Notes under the pieces: generated by a model
Told to the model about the DNA's origin: nothing
Seen by the model: the letters and a program-made list of their open reading frames with translations, nothing else
The model's database searches: none
Translations under genes and position numbers: made by a program
In this document: positions 42,947 to 51,869 of the stretch, one piece after another
How positions within the stretch are numbered: position 1 is the stretch's first letter
Layout: each line of letters begins with the position of its first letter
NCBI RefSeq assembly: GCF_900636825.1
Contig: NZ_LR134318.1
Location: 5,937,501 to 6,001,500 of the forward strand
DNA length: 64,000 nucleotides
Reading direction: 5' to 3'
DNA from: Pseudomonas fluorescens
Lineage (GTDB): Bacteria; Pseudomonadota; Gammaproteobacteria; Pseudomonadales; Pseudomonadaceae

Positions 42947-44854
42947 TCAGCCCTGCTCTTTCATCTTTAGCAGAGGCTCTTGAAACCGTAACAACCGTCC
43001 GGCATTGCCGAGCACCAGCAATGTGCTGAGGTTATGCAGCAATGCAGCGATCATCGCCCCCGCAGCGCCAAGCCATCCGAACGCGGCGAACACCACGATC
43101 GCCAATGTCCAGCCCAGGCCAATGATCACGTTGACCTGCAATGTCCTGCGGCACTGGCGACTCAGGCGCACGCATGTGCCGAGGCGGCGCAAATCGCTGC
43201 CGATCAGTACGATGTCCGCCGAAGCCAAAGCGATGTCCGCGCCACCCGCGCCCATGGCCACACCGACCACACCGGCCTTGAGCGCGAGTGAATCGTTGAT
43301 GCCATCGCCCACTACCATCGGCCGGAAGCCGTTAGTGATTTCCTCAAGCACACGGTTGAGTTTGTCTTCAGGCAACGCTTGCGCTTCGATCTCATGCAGG
43401 CCGACTTCCTTGGCCAAAGACTGCGCGACGCTTTGCCGGTCGCCGGTCAGCAGCAATTGCCGACCGAGACCCAATTCACGCAGCTCGCCAAGAGCGAAGC
43501 GTGCCTCCGGTTTGAGCGTGTCAGCCAACAGCAGCCAGGCGAGGAATTCCCCATTAAGCGAGAGGCCGGCAATCGGCCCGTCATGTTCGGGAACCGCTGT
43601 AGTAGCAATGCCCAACTGCGCGAACAACTCTGGACGGCCAAGCGCCGCTTCGCCCTGCTCGGTCATCGCCACCACGCCGAGGCCTTGGCGCTCATGAACG
43701 TCGCTGAGCGGCAACATGGCTGGCGGACTGACCAGCCCTGCCAGCGCACGACTGACCGGATGACTGCTGGCTGCACCAAGGCTGGCAGCGAGCGCCTTGA
43801 CCATCGCTGATTCCGTACGAGGGCTGAGGATAGACTGTAAACGCAAGGTCCCGAACGTCAGCGTTCCGGTCTTGTCGACCACCAGCGAAGTCAGATCGGC
43901 CAGCTCTTCCAGAAACGCGGAACTGCGGATCAGAATTCCATGCCGCGCCGCCACTGCTACACCGGCAATCGCCGTAGCCGGCGCCGATAGCACCAAGGCA
44001 CACGGACAGGCCGCGACCAACACCGCGAGCATCGCTTGCGCATCGTTGGTAACAAACCAGGTCACCGCCGCCAGCAACAACACCAGCACCATGTAACTGC
44101 CGGCGTAACGTTCGAGCAAACGCGTGATTGGCGGTTTTGAACGTTCGGCGTTTTGCATCAGCGCAATGACTTTGCCCAGCGTCGATTCTTCGCCGGTGCG
44201 GGTCACTTCAATGCGCAACAGACCGTCGAGGTTAATTGCCCCGCCAAACACCGACATGCCGACGCCCGCCTCGACCGGCACCGATTCGCCGGTAATCGAA
44301 GCGGTGTCGAGACTGGCTTGACCGGAAATCACGCGCCCATCCGCTGGTATCCGATCACCCGCCCGCACTTCAACCGTGTCGCCGGATACCAGCGTCGCGT
44401 TGTCTACGTCGATGATTGAACCGTCAGCCTGAACCTTGCGCGCGTGGCTGCGGGTCAGTTGGCCGAGGGCATGAATCGCTTCCTGAGAGCCGATGACGCT
44501 GCGTTCTTCCAACACATGGCCGAAGATCATGATGATCGGCAACAATGCCGCAGTCAGCAGATCCCCCGTCGCCCAAGCGCCGAGCATGGCCAAGGCAATC
44601 AGTTGATCGGTGATGCCGTGCAAGCTCGGATACCGCAAGCTGTACCAGGCCGAACGCATCACCGGGACGGCCACCAATAACGAAGCAAAACCCAACAGCA
44701 GTTGGCTGACACCCGTTTGTTCGGGCATCAGCCAGCGCCAGATCAATCCCAGACCCAGCAAGCCCAATGCGAGCATGGCCAAACTCAGTTGCCGAGCCGC
44801 GCGGCGTTGTTCGGCCGAGGACAACAGGCTCGGTGCGGCAGTGGTTGCAGTCAT
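42947..44854 (-). CDS. hmtA: P1B-type heavy-metal ATPase, HmtA-like
   Basis: A 635-residue metal-transporting ATPase of the inner membrane. It has no N-terminal HMA or Cys-rich metal-binding domain. The membrane metal site is CPC at 283-285 (VAACPCALVLSAPA), the phosphorylated aspartate is D327 in DKTGTL, the TGES actuator motif is ITGESVPVE, the nucleotide-domain HP is in SSHPVSRAL, and GDGINDSLAL is the hinge. P. aeruginosa HmtA, reported as a copper/zinc importer, has the same build and, as I recall, SPFH neighbours. Its ATG overlaps the preceding SPFH gene by 4 bases. Zinc import is favoured by the Zur-like box; export cannot be excluded from sequence. Confidence 0.87.
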   Translation of the reverse strand: MTATTAAPSLLSSAEQRRAARQLSLAMLALGLLGLGLIWRWLMPEQTGVSQLLLGFASLLVAVPVMRSAWYSLRYPSLHGITDQLIALAMLGAWATGDLLTAALLPIIMIFGHVLEERSVIGSQEAIHALGQLTRSHARKVQADGSIIDVDNATLVSGDTVEVRAGDRIPADGRVISGQASLDTASITGESVPVEAGVGMSVFGGAINLDGLLRIEVTRTGEESTLGKVIALMQNAERSKPPITRLLERYAGSYMVLVLLLAAVTWFVTNDAQAMLAVLVAACPCALVLSAPATAIAGVAVAARHGILIRSSAFLEELADLTSLVVDKTGTLTFGTLRLQSILSPRTESAMVKALAASLGAASSHPVSRALAGLVSPPAMLPLSDVHERQGLGVVAMTEQGEAALGRPELFAQLGIATTAVPEHDGPIAGLSLNGEFLAWLLLADTLKPEARFALGELRELGLGRQLLLTGDRQSVAQSLAKEVGLHEIEAQALPEDKLNRVLEEITNGFRPMVVGDGINDSLALKAGVVGVAMGAGGADIALASADIVLIGSDLRRLGTCVRLSRQCRRTLQVNVIIGLGWTLAIVVFAAFGWLGAAGAMIAALLHNLSTLLVLGNAGRLLRFQEPLLKMKEQG

Positions 44855-45900
44855 TTATTGGCTCCCTGAATGATCAGGCGGGAATCGTCTTTCGGGTCGA
44901 TCGTAGTCACTGATCCGGCTTGGCCGAGAATCTTCGGCACGCGCTCACGGTAAAGGCGCAGGAGCATTTGCGGATCGGTGCTGCTGGCCAGACTCGACAC
45001 CGTGGCGGTGTCGGCGGACGCCTTGGCCAAGCGTTCGCCGGCCTGTGCATGAGCGACTTGCAGCGCACGGTCAGCTTGTTCGTTGGCACTTTGGGTAAGT
45101 TTTTCGGCTTCAGTGCGTGCGTTGGCCACGGCCTTGTCGGCTTGCTGGCTAGCCGTTAACACTGCGTTGAACGCATTCACCGCCGGTCCGGGCAGACTCG
45201 ATTGCACATCCACCCGCGCCACTTCGATGCCGATGCTCTGCCCGCTGGCTTTCAACTCGGCCAAACGCCGGTTGATGCTTTGCACCAAATCTCCGCGTAG
45301 CCTTTCGCGCCGTTCGGCGGCCTGATTGTCGGCGCCAATCAACTCCGGCCGAGCAACGAGAATGGTGTCGAGATCACGGGCGGCGGTCAGGGCCAATGCG
45401 CTACTTGTGACCACACGATCCAATGCTGGCAGCACATGCTCAGCCTGCAATACGAAGTCGTAAGGGTTGGTGACTTTGTAAAAGACCCGCACATCCAGTT
45501 GCACGACGCCGGCGTCACCGGTCAGCAAATAACCTGAGCCGGCCAATGCGTCGCTCAATGGCGTTGCAAAGGATGCGACACGATCGCCTTTCAGTGCCTC
45601 GTCGCTGCGCAACAGGTTTTCCACTCGGCGCTCCATCACTCGATCCGCCGCTGGCAATAACACCACTTGTTCGAACGGCTGCGGCCAGGCGAGCAGCAGA
45701 CCCGCGTTCTGCACGCGGTTCAAAGCGCCAAAATGCAAAACCACCGCGCGATTCTGTGGGTCGATCTGCCGCACGTTAGAAAATGCCCAAGCCAGCGCGG
45801 CCAATACCGTCACCGCGTATAGCGCGATAAAAGCCAAGCGCCCTGCTTGTATCCATGGACTGTTCAGCGCCTGTGTTCCACGTGGAACTTTGTCATTCAT
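44851..45900 (-). CDS. SPFH protein, HflC-like (third of the operon)
   Basis: A 349-residue membrane protein of the SPFH/Band 7 class. One N-terminal membrane helix (about 20-42, LAFIALYAVTVLAALAWAF) is followed by an SPFH domain starting RQIDPQNRAVVLHFGALNRV and a long charged coiled coil rich in Ala/Gln/Glu (AVANARTEAEKLTQSANEQADRALQ-like, about 245-300). It overlaps its neighbours by 4 bases on both sides. Canonical HflKC controls FtsH; here the gene sits with a metal ATPase, so it may form a membrane ring around the transporter. That is inference. Confidence 0.85.
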   Translation of the reverse strand: MNDKVPRGTQALNSPWIQAGRLAFIALYAVTVLAALAWAFSNVRQIDPQNRAVVLHFGALNRVQNAGLLLAWPQPFEQVVLLPAADRVMERRVENLLRSDEALKGDRVASFATPLSDALAGSGYLLTGDAGVVQLDVRVFYKVTNPYDFVLQAEHVLPALDRVVTSSALALTAARDLDTILVARPELIGADNQAAERRERLRGDLVQSINRRLAELKASGQSIGIEVARVDVQSSLPGPAVNAFNAVLTASQQADKAVANARTEAEKLTQSANEQADRALQVAHAQAGERLAKASADTATVSSLASSTDPQMLLRLYRERVPKILGQAGSVTTIDPKDDSRLIIQGANK

Positions 45901-46934
45901 GGCTGCGATCCGGATTTGTTTTCGAGCATTGGCGGCCCATCAACCAACGCCCGAAATGGCGCCGCGTCGGTGCGCAAAATCAGCTTGGTATCCGGAGTGA
46001 CGATAGTCCCCAAGGTATCCAGAGATCGCAGCAAGTTATAAAGCTGCGGTGAACTCGCGTAAGCGCGGCCATAAATTTGCGCGGCTTCGACGCGAGATTG
46101 CGCTTCAATTTCTGCCGCCTTCACGGTCGCGTCTGCTTGCACGATTCGCGCGTCGCGTTCGGCGGCGGAGCGGATCTGCGCCGCTTCACGCTTGCCGATC
46201 GCGGTGCGTTCAGTGGCGATGGTTTCACGCTCGGCACGCATGCGATCAACCGTGGCGGTGAGCGTTACCGACGGTAAGGTCAGACGCTCAATGCCAACTT
46301 GCACAACGCGCACGCCGTAAGTCGCGAGCAGTTGCTGGTCGATCTGCTGGCGCAACTGCGCTTCAAAATCGGCGATGTGCACCTGACTGGCATCGGTGTT
46401 CACCAGATGCGCCAGATCGAAACTGCTGGCGGTGGTCTCCAGCGCCGAGCCAACGAACGTCCGAATCTGCCGCGCCGCTTCGTCTGGCTGGTTCTGCACC
46501 GCGCGCATGAAACGCTGCACATTTTGCGGATCACCCTGAACCTGCCACGCCACATACGCCTGCACGATGATGCGCAAGCCATCCCGAGTGCCGACATCCT
46601 GCAAGCCGCTGGAGGTCGTGCGCAGACGCAAATCCACCGGGATCGCAGCCTCGAACGGCGCCGGCCAGCGCCAGCTCAAACCCGGATCAAGCAGCACCCG
46701 TGCGGGATTGCCGAAACGGGTGACGACCGTGGCTTCACCGGAGCGCACTTGCACCAGGCTCGCGGCCGCGATGGCGAAGGCGATCAGCAAAGTCGCCCCC
46801 GCCATGCGTCGCCACGGAAATGGCCCCGCCTCCTCCGGGGCGCCGTGGTGATGATGCCCATGGTGATGATGTCCGCCATGGCCATGGTCGTGGCCGCTGT
46901 GATCATGCGGTGCGTGAGTGTGCGACTGGCTCAA
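45897..46934 (-). CDS. SPFH protein with histidine-rich N-terminus
   Basis: A 345-residue SPFH/HflK-like protein. The first 31 residues contain 15 histidines (HTHAPHDHSGHDHGHGG, then HHHH blocks), followed by PFPWRRMAGATLLIAFAIAAA as membrane helix (about 39-62) and an SPFH domain from GEATVVTRFGNPARV. A coiled coil (about 225-290) includes RMRAERETIATERTAIGKREAAQIRSAAERDA-like sequence. A His tail on the cytosolic side would bind zinc or copper and could pass metal to, or sense it for, the neighbouring ATPase. Start and stop overlap the adjacent genes by 4 bases. Confidence 0.85.
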   Translation of the reverse strand: MSQSHTHAPHDHSGHDHGHGGHHHHGHHHHGAPEEAGPFPWRRMAGATLLIAFAIAAASLVQVRSGEATVVTRFGNPARVLLDPGLSWRWPAPFEAAIPVDLRLRTTSSGLQDVGTRDGLRIIVQAYVAWQVQGDPQNVQRFMRAVQNQPDEAARQIRTFVGSALETTASSFDLAHLVNTDASQVHIADFEAQLRQQIDQQLLATYGVRVVQVGIERLTLPSVTLTATVDRMRAERETIATERTAIGKREAAQIRSAAERDARIVQADATVKAAEIEAQSRVEAAQIYGRAYASSPQLYNLLRSLDTLGTIVTPDTKLILRTDAAPFRALVDGPPMLENKSGSQP

Positions 46935-48892
46935 TGGGCGACTCCTGGTTGAGCGAGGGTGCGCGCGGGCGTCGGATCAGCCGGCAGCGTGAAGGTACGC
47001 AGATCAATGGTTGGCGCATTGCTGCTGCCACCGAGGCGATGGTCGAGGACGAGCAATTTGGCTTTGCTCAAACCCTGGCTGAGCTGGCCGAGGTATTGCT
47101 CCAGAACGAACGCCTGACCCGCGCTGGCGTAAGCTCTTTGTTCGGCATTGAACCGCAGGTCCGCTGCTTGCGCCGTGGCGGCTGTTTCACTGGCGTTGGC
47201 GCTGGCCTGGTCGCGAAAAAGGCTGGCCTGCAATTGCGCCAGATTGTTTGCTTCAGCCGCTGCCCCGCGCTCGCGGGCAATCAAGGCCTGCGCACCGATC
47301 TGCGCAGCCTGCACACCGTGATAGGCGTTAGCTGCGCCAGCGGGTGGATGAATCGCTTCCACGACGGTAGCGAGGATTTCCACGCCGCTGTCGAGGGCTT
47401 GCAGATCGCTTTGCACTGCGCGCCCGATCTCCTCACCGAGCCCGACCCGATCCTCACCGAGCAAACCATCCAGCGTGCGCGAAGCGAAATCATGCACCAG
47501 AATTCGGCTCGCGGTGCTGCGAATCAACGTGGGCACATCGGCGCTGTTATAGGTGGCCGCCAGCGCTGACTCATCGCTTAGACCAATGCGATAAACGAAG
47601 CGAACATCCATGTTGACGATCTGAAAGCTCTGCTGATCGCCACGGCTGCTGGCGATGACCTGCGATTTGTCATTGACGTGACTGGCATCCCATAAGCGAT
47701 TGGCCGTGATGGGCGCCGGGCCTTCGGCGGGATCGGCTCGCACTGGCGCCGGATTTTCGCCAACGCTGGTCGCCAACTCATGCACCACGCCGTTTTCGAT
47801 GTTCAGCACGCGGCCCAATGGCCACGGTAACCCGGCATGCAATCCTGGGCCGAATACCTGCACCGGCTTGCCGAACCGCTCGTAGATGCCCCGACCTTGC
47901 AGCGGAATTTCATGAACGCCCGTCAGCAACCATCCCACGGCGGCAACAAACGCGAGCACAGGCAGAGAGGCTCGGCGCATGTAACTGAACGCCCAGATCT
48001 GGCGCAAATCGATGCCAAAGCGATTGTGCAATTCGTCTTGCAAGGCGAGGAACGGCTGCGGCGGCCAGCACAGCGTGTCGGCGACAAAACTGCGCGCCAG
48101 CAAGGGCGGTTCGAGCTGATCGCGGCGCGGACTGAACAGCGAAAGAACAGCGCGCAACAACAATTCGACCGCGACCAATCCAGGCAGAACACCCACCAAC
48201 ACAGCCAGGCGAACTGGCCATACCGCGCGTTCGCTGGCGAACAGCAGACACAACGCACCAAGCACCAGACTGATGATCGCCACGCGCGTGAGTTGCGCGA
48301 GCGATTTCGCTTCCGGCCACTGCGCCGGATTATCCTGAGCGAGTTGGCGCTCCAGAACCAGCAAACCGAACGCCAGCAACAATGCCAAAGCGGCGCCCAC
48401 TTTTGCCGACAGGCCCATGGCCGTAGCAGGGAGTTCCAAACTCCACGCCTGCCCCAGGCCTAACAGCACCAGCAACGCCCAGCCACCCAACCATAAGGTC
48501 GGTGCACCTATAAGGGTGAGCAAATGCAGACCGCGCTGGCTCAGGCGATCGAGCAATCGCTCGTACCATCCTTGCGCCGCAGACCGTTCTGTCTCAGCCA
48601 GCGGCACCGGTATCGCAGGCGACATCGCCTGCGCGCGCCACTGCGTAACCCACCAAGCCGACTGCAGGCCCGCGACCAGCACCAGCAATGCTGCGCTCTG
48701 GTTGATCAGCAGCGGCAACCACAACGATTGCGGCGCGAACAGGCCGACAAAAAACGCCACCAGCCAGCCGATTCCGGCCAACACGCCCAGGCCCAGTGCC
48801 CAACGTCGCAATCGCAGGCTTTGCGCAGCCGCTAGTTGAAAACGCGGCAGGCCGGCGACTTGCGTGCCCTCTTGTTCCAGATCGACTTGCAT
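46931..48892 (-). CDS. large polytopic SPFH protein, HflK-like (first of the operon)
   Basis: A 653-residue protein from ATG 48892 (MQVDLEQEGTQVAG), about 250 residues longer than ordinary HflK. The first 340 residues hold some seven membrane segments in place of the usual one, for example LGLGVLAGIGWLVAFFVG (about 33-50), LLTLIGAPTLWLGGWALLVLLG and LAVLVGVLPGLVAVELLLRAV. The SPFH domain starts near ERFGKPVQVFGPGLHAGLPWPLG (about 340), with DVRFVYRIGL inside, and a coiled coil rich in Ala/Gln follows to about 620. The open frame extends 48 residues upstream, but that would code through the Zur-like box; the chosen start has GGGGTG ahead. Confidence 0.83.
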   Translation of the reverse strand: MQVDLEQEGTQVAGLPRFQLAAAQSLRLRRWALGLGVLAGIGWLVAFFVGLFAPQSLWLPLLINQSAALLVLVAGLQSAWWVTQWRAQAMSPAIPVPLAETERSAAQGWYERLLDRLSQRGLHLLTLIGAPTLWLGGWALLVLLGLGQAWSLELPATAMGLSAKVGAALALLLAFGLLVLERQLAQDNPAQWPEAKSLAQLTRVAIISLVLGALCLLFASERAVWPVRLAVLVGVLPGLVAVELLLRAVLSLFSPRRDQLEPPLLARSFVADTLCWPPQPFLALQDELHNRFGIDLRQIWAFSYMRRASLPVLAFVAAVGWLLTGVHEIPLQGRGIYERFGKPVQVFGPGLHAGLPWPLGRVLNIENGVVHELATSVGENPAPVRADPAEGPAPITANRLWDASHVNDKSQVIASSRGDQQSFQIVNMDVRFVYRIGLSDESALAATYNSADVPTLIRSTASRILVHDFASRTLDGLLGEDRVGLGEEIGRAVQSDLQALDSGVEILATVVEAIHPPAGAANAYHGVQAAQIGAQALIARERGAAAEANNLAQLQASLFRDQASANASETAATAQAADLRFNAEQRAYASAGQAFVLEQYLGQLSQGLSKAKLLVLDHRLGGSSNAPTIDLRTFTLPADPTPARTLAQPGVAH

Positions 48893-48926
48893 ATCACCCC
48901 GACGTCGTTGGCTTGTTGCGCAGATC

Positions 48927-48939
48927 GTTACGATATAAC
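48927..48939. promoter_or_regulatory. Zur-like box upstream of the SPFH-hmtA operon
   Basis: On the minus strand GTTATATCGTAAC matches the folE2-promoter element GTTATAATGTAAC at 11 of 13 positions, with identical outer arms (GTTATA and GTAAC). It lies 35 bases upstream of the first start codon, with palindromic flanks extending to CGTTATATCGTAACG. Repression by zinc-bound Zur is predicted. Confidence 0.6.
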
Positions 48940-49103
48940 GAAAACCGTGAAATATTTGTTCACAATCGCACTTATTCAATGGTCCTTGACCTGTCGCTTG
49001 CCTGAAGCCTTGACCGAAATGTCGGGAAACGCTCATATTACGCTCGTAATTTTAATCGAGAGCTACTTTTAGCGATCCGCATCCATTCATCAGGAGCAAG
49101 CGC

Positions 49104-50504
49104 ATGAGCAACTATGACGTAGTGATTCTGGGCGGCGGCCCCGGTGGTTATAACGCGGCAATCCGCGCCGGTCAGCTGGGACTCAAGGCGGCGTGCGTAG
49201 AAGGACGCGCCACTCTCGGCGGCACTTGCCTCAACGTTGGTTGCATGCCGTCCAAGGCGCTGCTGCACGCTTCGGAGTTGTACGACGCGGCCATGGGTGC
49301 GGAGTTCGCCAATCTCGGCATCGAGGTCAAGCCGACGCTGAACCTCGCGCAGATGATGAAACAGAAAGACGAAAGCGTCGCAGGCCTGACCAAAGGCATC
49401 GAATTTCTGTTTCGCAAGAACAAGGTCGACTGGATCAAAGGCTGGGGCCACATCGCCGGTCCGGGCAAAGTCACCGTCACCGATGATCAGGGCGGTAAAA
49501 CCGAGCTGAGCGCCAAGGACATCATCATCGCCACCGGCTCCGAGCCCACTCCCCTGCCCGGCGTTGAAATCGACAACCGACGCATCCTCGATTCCACCGG
49601 CGCGCTGTCCCTCAGTGAAGTGCCCAAGCATCTCGTAGTAATCGGTGCCGGGGTGATCGGCCTGGAATTGGGATCGGTGTGGCGGCGTCTCGGTGCACAG
49701 GTGACGGTGGTCGAATACCTTGATCGAATTTGTCCCGGTGTCGATGCCGAAGCCGGCAAGACCCTGCAGCGAGCGCTCAGCAAACAGGGAATCGCTTTCA
49801 AGCTGAGTTCGAAAGTCACCAGCGCCACATCGTCCGAAAGCGGCGTGCAACTCAGCCTCGAGCCCGCCGCTGGCGGCAGCGCTGAACTGCTCGAAGCCGA
49901 CTACGTGCTGGTAGCTATCGGTCGCCGTCCTTATACCCAAGATCTGGGCTTGGAGAACGTCGGCCTGACGACCGACAAGCGCGGCATGCTCGCCAACAAA
50001 CAGCACCGCACCGAAGCCGCCGGGGTCTGGGTGATCGGCGACGTAACGTCAGGGCCGATGCTCGCACACAAGGCCGAAGATGAGGCCATGGCCTGCGTCG
50101 AGCAGATCCACGGCAAGGCTGGCGAGGTCAATTACGAGCTCATCCCCAACGTCATCTATACCAAACCGGAGTTGGCCAGCGTCGGCAAAACGGAAGAACA
50201 GCTCAAAGCCGAGGGCCGCGCTTACAAGGTCGGCAAGTTCCCGTTCACCGCTAACAGCCGGGCGAAGATCAACCATGAGACCGAAGGCTTTGCCAAAGTC
50301 CTTGCCGACGAGCGCACGGACGAAGTGCTGGGCGTGCATTTGGTTGGCCCGAGCGTGAGTGAAATGATTGGCGAGTACTGCGTGGCGATGGAATTCAGTG
50401 CCTCGGCTGAGGACATCGCGCTGACCTGCCATCCGCACCCCACGCGGTCGGAAGCGTTGCGCCAGGCGGCGATGAATGTCGAGGGGATGGCGACGCAGAT
50501 GTAG
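49104..50504 (+). CDS. lpd3: dihydrolipoyl dehydrogenase (Lpd3-like)
   Basis: A 466-residue FAD disulfide oxidoreductase. FAD loop GGGPGGYNAA at 10-19, redox cysteines Cys42 and Cys47 in GGTCLNVGCMPSK, NAD site GAGVIGLELGSVW near 180, FAD motif GVWVIGDVTSGPMLAHKAEDE, and the active-site His445 in HPHPTRSEA. It oxidises lipoyl groups of 2-oxoacid dehydrogenase or glycine-cleavage complexes, but no such subunits are nearby. The sequence resembles the third lipoamide dehydrogenase of Pseudomonas (PA4829) rather than LpdG or LpdV. CAGGAGC precedes the ATG by 8 bases. Confidence 0.92.
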   Translation: MSNYDVVILGGGPGGYNAAIRAGQLGLKAACVEGRATLGGTCLNVGCMPSKALLHASELYDAAMGAEFANLGIEVKPTLNLAQMMKQKDESVAGLTKGIEFLFRKNKVDWIKGWGHIAGPGKVTVTDDQGGKTELSAKDIIIATGSEPTPLPGVEIDNRRILDSTGALSLSEVPKHLVVIGAGVIGLELGSVWRRLGAQVTVVEYLDRICPGVDAEAGKTLQRALSKQGIAFKLSSKVTSATSSESGVQLSLEPAAGGSAELLEADYVLVAIGRRPYTQDLGLENVGLTTDKRGMLANKQHRTEAAGVWVIGDVTSGPMLAHKAEDEAMACVEQIHGKAGEVNYELIPNVIYTKPELASVGKTEEQLKAEGRAYKVGKFPFTANSRAKINHETEGFAKVLADERTDEVLGVHLVGPSVSEMIGEYCVAMEFSASAEDIALTCHPHPTRSEALRQAAMNVEGMATQM

Positions 50505-50511
50505 AAGATCG

Positions 50512-50547
50512 AAAGATCAAAGATCAAAGATCAAAGATCAAAAGATC
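50512..50547. repeat. 7-bp tandem repeat AAAGATC joined to a REP element
   Basis: AAAGATC occurs four times in exact tandem from 50512 to 50539 and a fifth copy with one extra A follows at 50540-50547, which is also the left edge of the REP element. It starts 7 bases after the lpd3 stop codon. Confidence 0.85.
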
Positions 50548-50615
50548 GCAGCCTTCGGCAGCTCCTACAGGGATCGGATTTTCAAATGTGGGAGCTGCCC
50601 AGGCTGCGATCTTTT
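50541..50615. repeat. REP element, GATCGCAGCCT family
   Basis: AAAGATCGCAGCCTTCGGCA at the left and TGCCCAGGCTGCGATCTTTT at the right pair with a few mismatches; GGGAGCTGCC replaces the usual GGAGCTGCCG. It lies between the convergent lpd3 and Lrp-type genes. Confidence 0.85.
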
Positions 50616-50620
50616 TGCTT

Positions 50621-51094
50621 TCAGGCAGGCAGATGTCCGAGAGGCAGCGGCCCCGGCGCTTTCACAGTGTGAATGGCAAAATTGCTGCGGATATCGCTCA
50701 CGCCCGGCAATTTCAACAGGCTGCTGCTGACAAAGCGGTCATAGGCGCGCAGATCCGGCACCACCACTTGCAGCAGAAAATCCGATTCCCCAGACACCAG
50801 AAACGCTGAAATCACTTCCGGCAAAGCCGTCACCGCCGCGTAGAACGCCTCGGCCTGTGCGTCGTTGTGGCGCTCGACCTTGACCCCGACAAATACCGTC
50901 ATTCCCAAGCCGACCTCGTCGCGATCAAGGTTTGCCTGATAGCCACGAATCACCCCGGCCGCCTCCAACATGCGCACCCGACGCAGGCAGGGCGATGCCG
51001 ACAGCCCGATTTCCTGCGCCAGCTCGACATTGCTCACCCGGCCGTTGCGTTGCAAAGCGGCAAGGATCTTGCGATCAAAGGCATCGAGTTTCAT
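50621..51094 (-). CDS. Lrp/AsnC-family regulator
   Basis: A 157-residue feast/famine regulator. The helix-turn-helix occupies about 1-60 (LDAFDRKILAALQRNGRVSNVELAQEIGLS, SPCLRRVRMLEAAGVI) and the RAM effector domain about 68-145 (VFVGVKVERHND, LVSGESDFLLQVVVPDL). The gene diverges from a LysE-family exporter with 145 bases between, so it probably controls that exporter in response to an amino acid. Confidence 0.9.
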   Translation of the reverse strand: MKLDAFDRKILAALQRNGRVSNVELAQEIGLSASPCLRRVRMLEAAGVIRGYQANLDRDEVGLGMTVFVGVKVERHNDAQAEAFYAAVTALPEVISAFLVSGESDFLLQVVVPDLRAYDRFVSSSLLKLPGVSDIRSNFAIHTVKAPGPLPLGHLPA

Positions 51095-51239
51095 GTTTGG
51101 CAGATCCTGATGGTTAACGCGCTCTAAACGAGCAGCTTATGCCAATTCCAAGCCCATATGAAGCCAACTACGCAAGCACCTGCGCCACCCTTCAGCCCTA
51201 GACTGGCGCTGGAAAATCAACAAGGACACGAGGTGCAAC

Positions 51240-51869
51240 GTGGCGAATCTCTGGCTGTTTTTTTTGGCATTGGCGGTGATTTTATTATTGCCGGGGCCGG
51301 ACATGATCCTGCTCTTGCAAACGGGCGCGCGGCAGGGCCGCGGCGCAGCGCTGGCGACCGCAATCGGTCTGGCGATTGCCCGGGCTTGCCACGTGGCGTT
51401 GGCGGCGTTGGGGCTGGCGGCGCTGTTCAAAGCAGCGCCGTGGACGTTCGAGGCGGTACGCTTCGCCGGGGCGGCGTATCTGCTCTGGATCGGCATTCAT
51501 TGCCTGCGCACCACACTGGTGTCGAACCTGACGACGGGCGATGTCGCCGACACACATGGACAATGGCGCGAAGCGATCCGCCGCGGCTTGCTGACCAACC
51601 TGCTCAACCCCAAAGCCCTGCTGTTCTGCTCGGTACTGCTGCCGCAGTTCATCATCGCCGACGGCGCACCGGTACTGATCCAGTTCGCCCTGCTTGGCGC
51701 TGTGCTGGTCGGTGTCGGTTTGCTGTTCGACAGCGCGTACGCCTTGAGCGGCGCGGCGCTCGGCCGCTGGCTGCAACACAACCCGACGGCACAACGCGTG
51801 CAACAATGGCTGTTCGGTAGTCTGTTGATCGGTTTCGCCGTCCGCCTGACGTTCGTCCAACAGGCTTAG
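51240..51869 (+). CDS. LysE/RhtB-family amino acid exporter
   Basis: A 209-residue inner-membrane exporter with six predicted helices. The signature LFFLALAVILLLPGPDMILLLQTGARQGRGAA is at the N-terminus, and LLTNLLNPKALLFCSVLLPQFI is the second family motif. The start is GTG 51240 with GAGG 7 bases ahead; there is no ATG at this position. Substrate unknown, but the divergent Lrp gene suggests a single amino acid or derivative. Its TAG stop overlaps the stop of the opposite gene (shared TTAG). Confidence 0.9.
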   Translation: MANLWLFFLALAVILLLPGPDMILLLQTGARQGRGAALATAIGLAIARACHVALAALGLAALFKAAPWTFEAVRFAGAAYLLWIGIHCLRTTLVSNLTTGDVADTHGQWREAIRRGLLTNLLNPKALLFCSVLLPQFIIADGAPVLIQFALLGAVLVGVGLLFDSAYALSGAALGRWLQHNPTAQRVQQWLFGSLLIGFAVRLTFVQQA

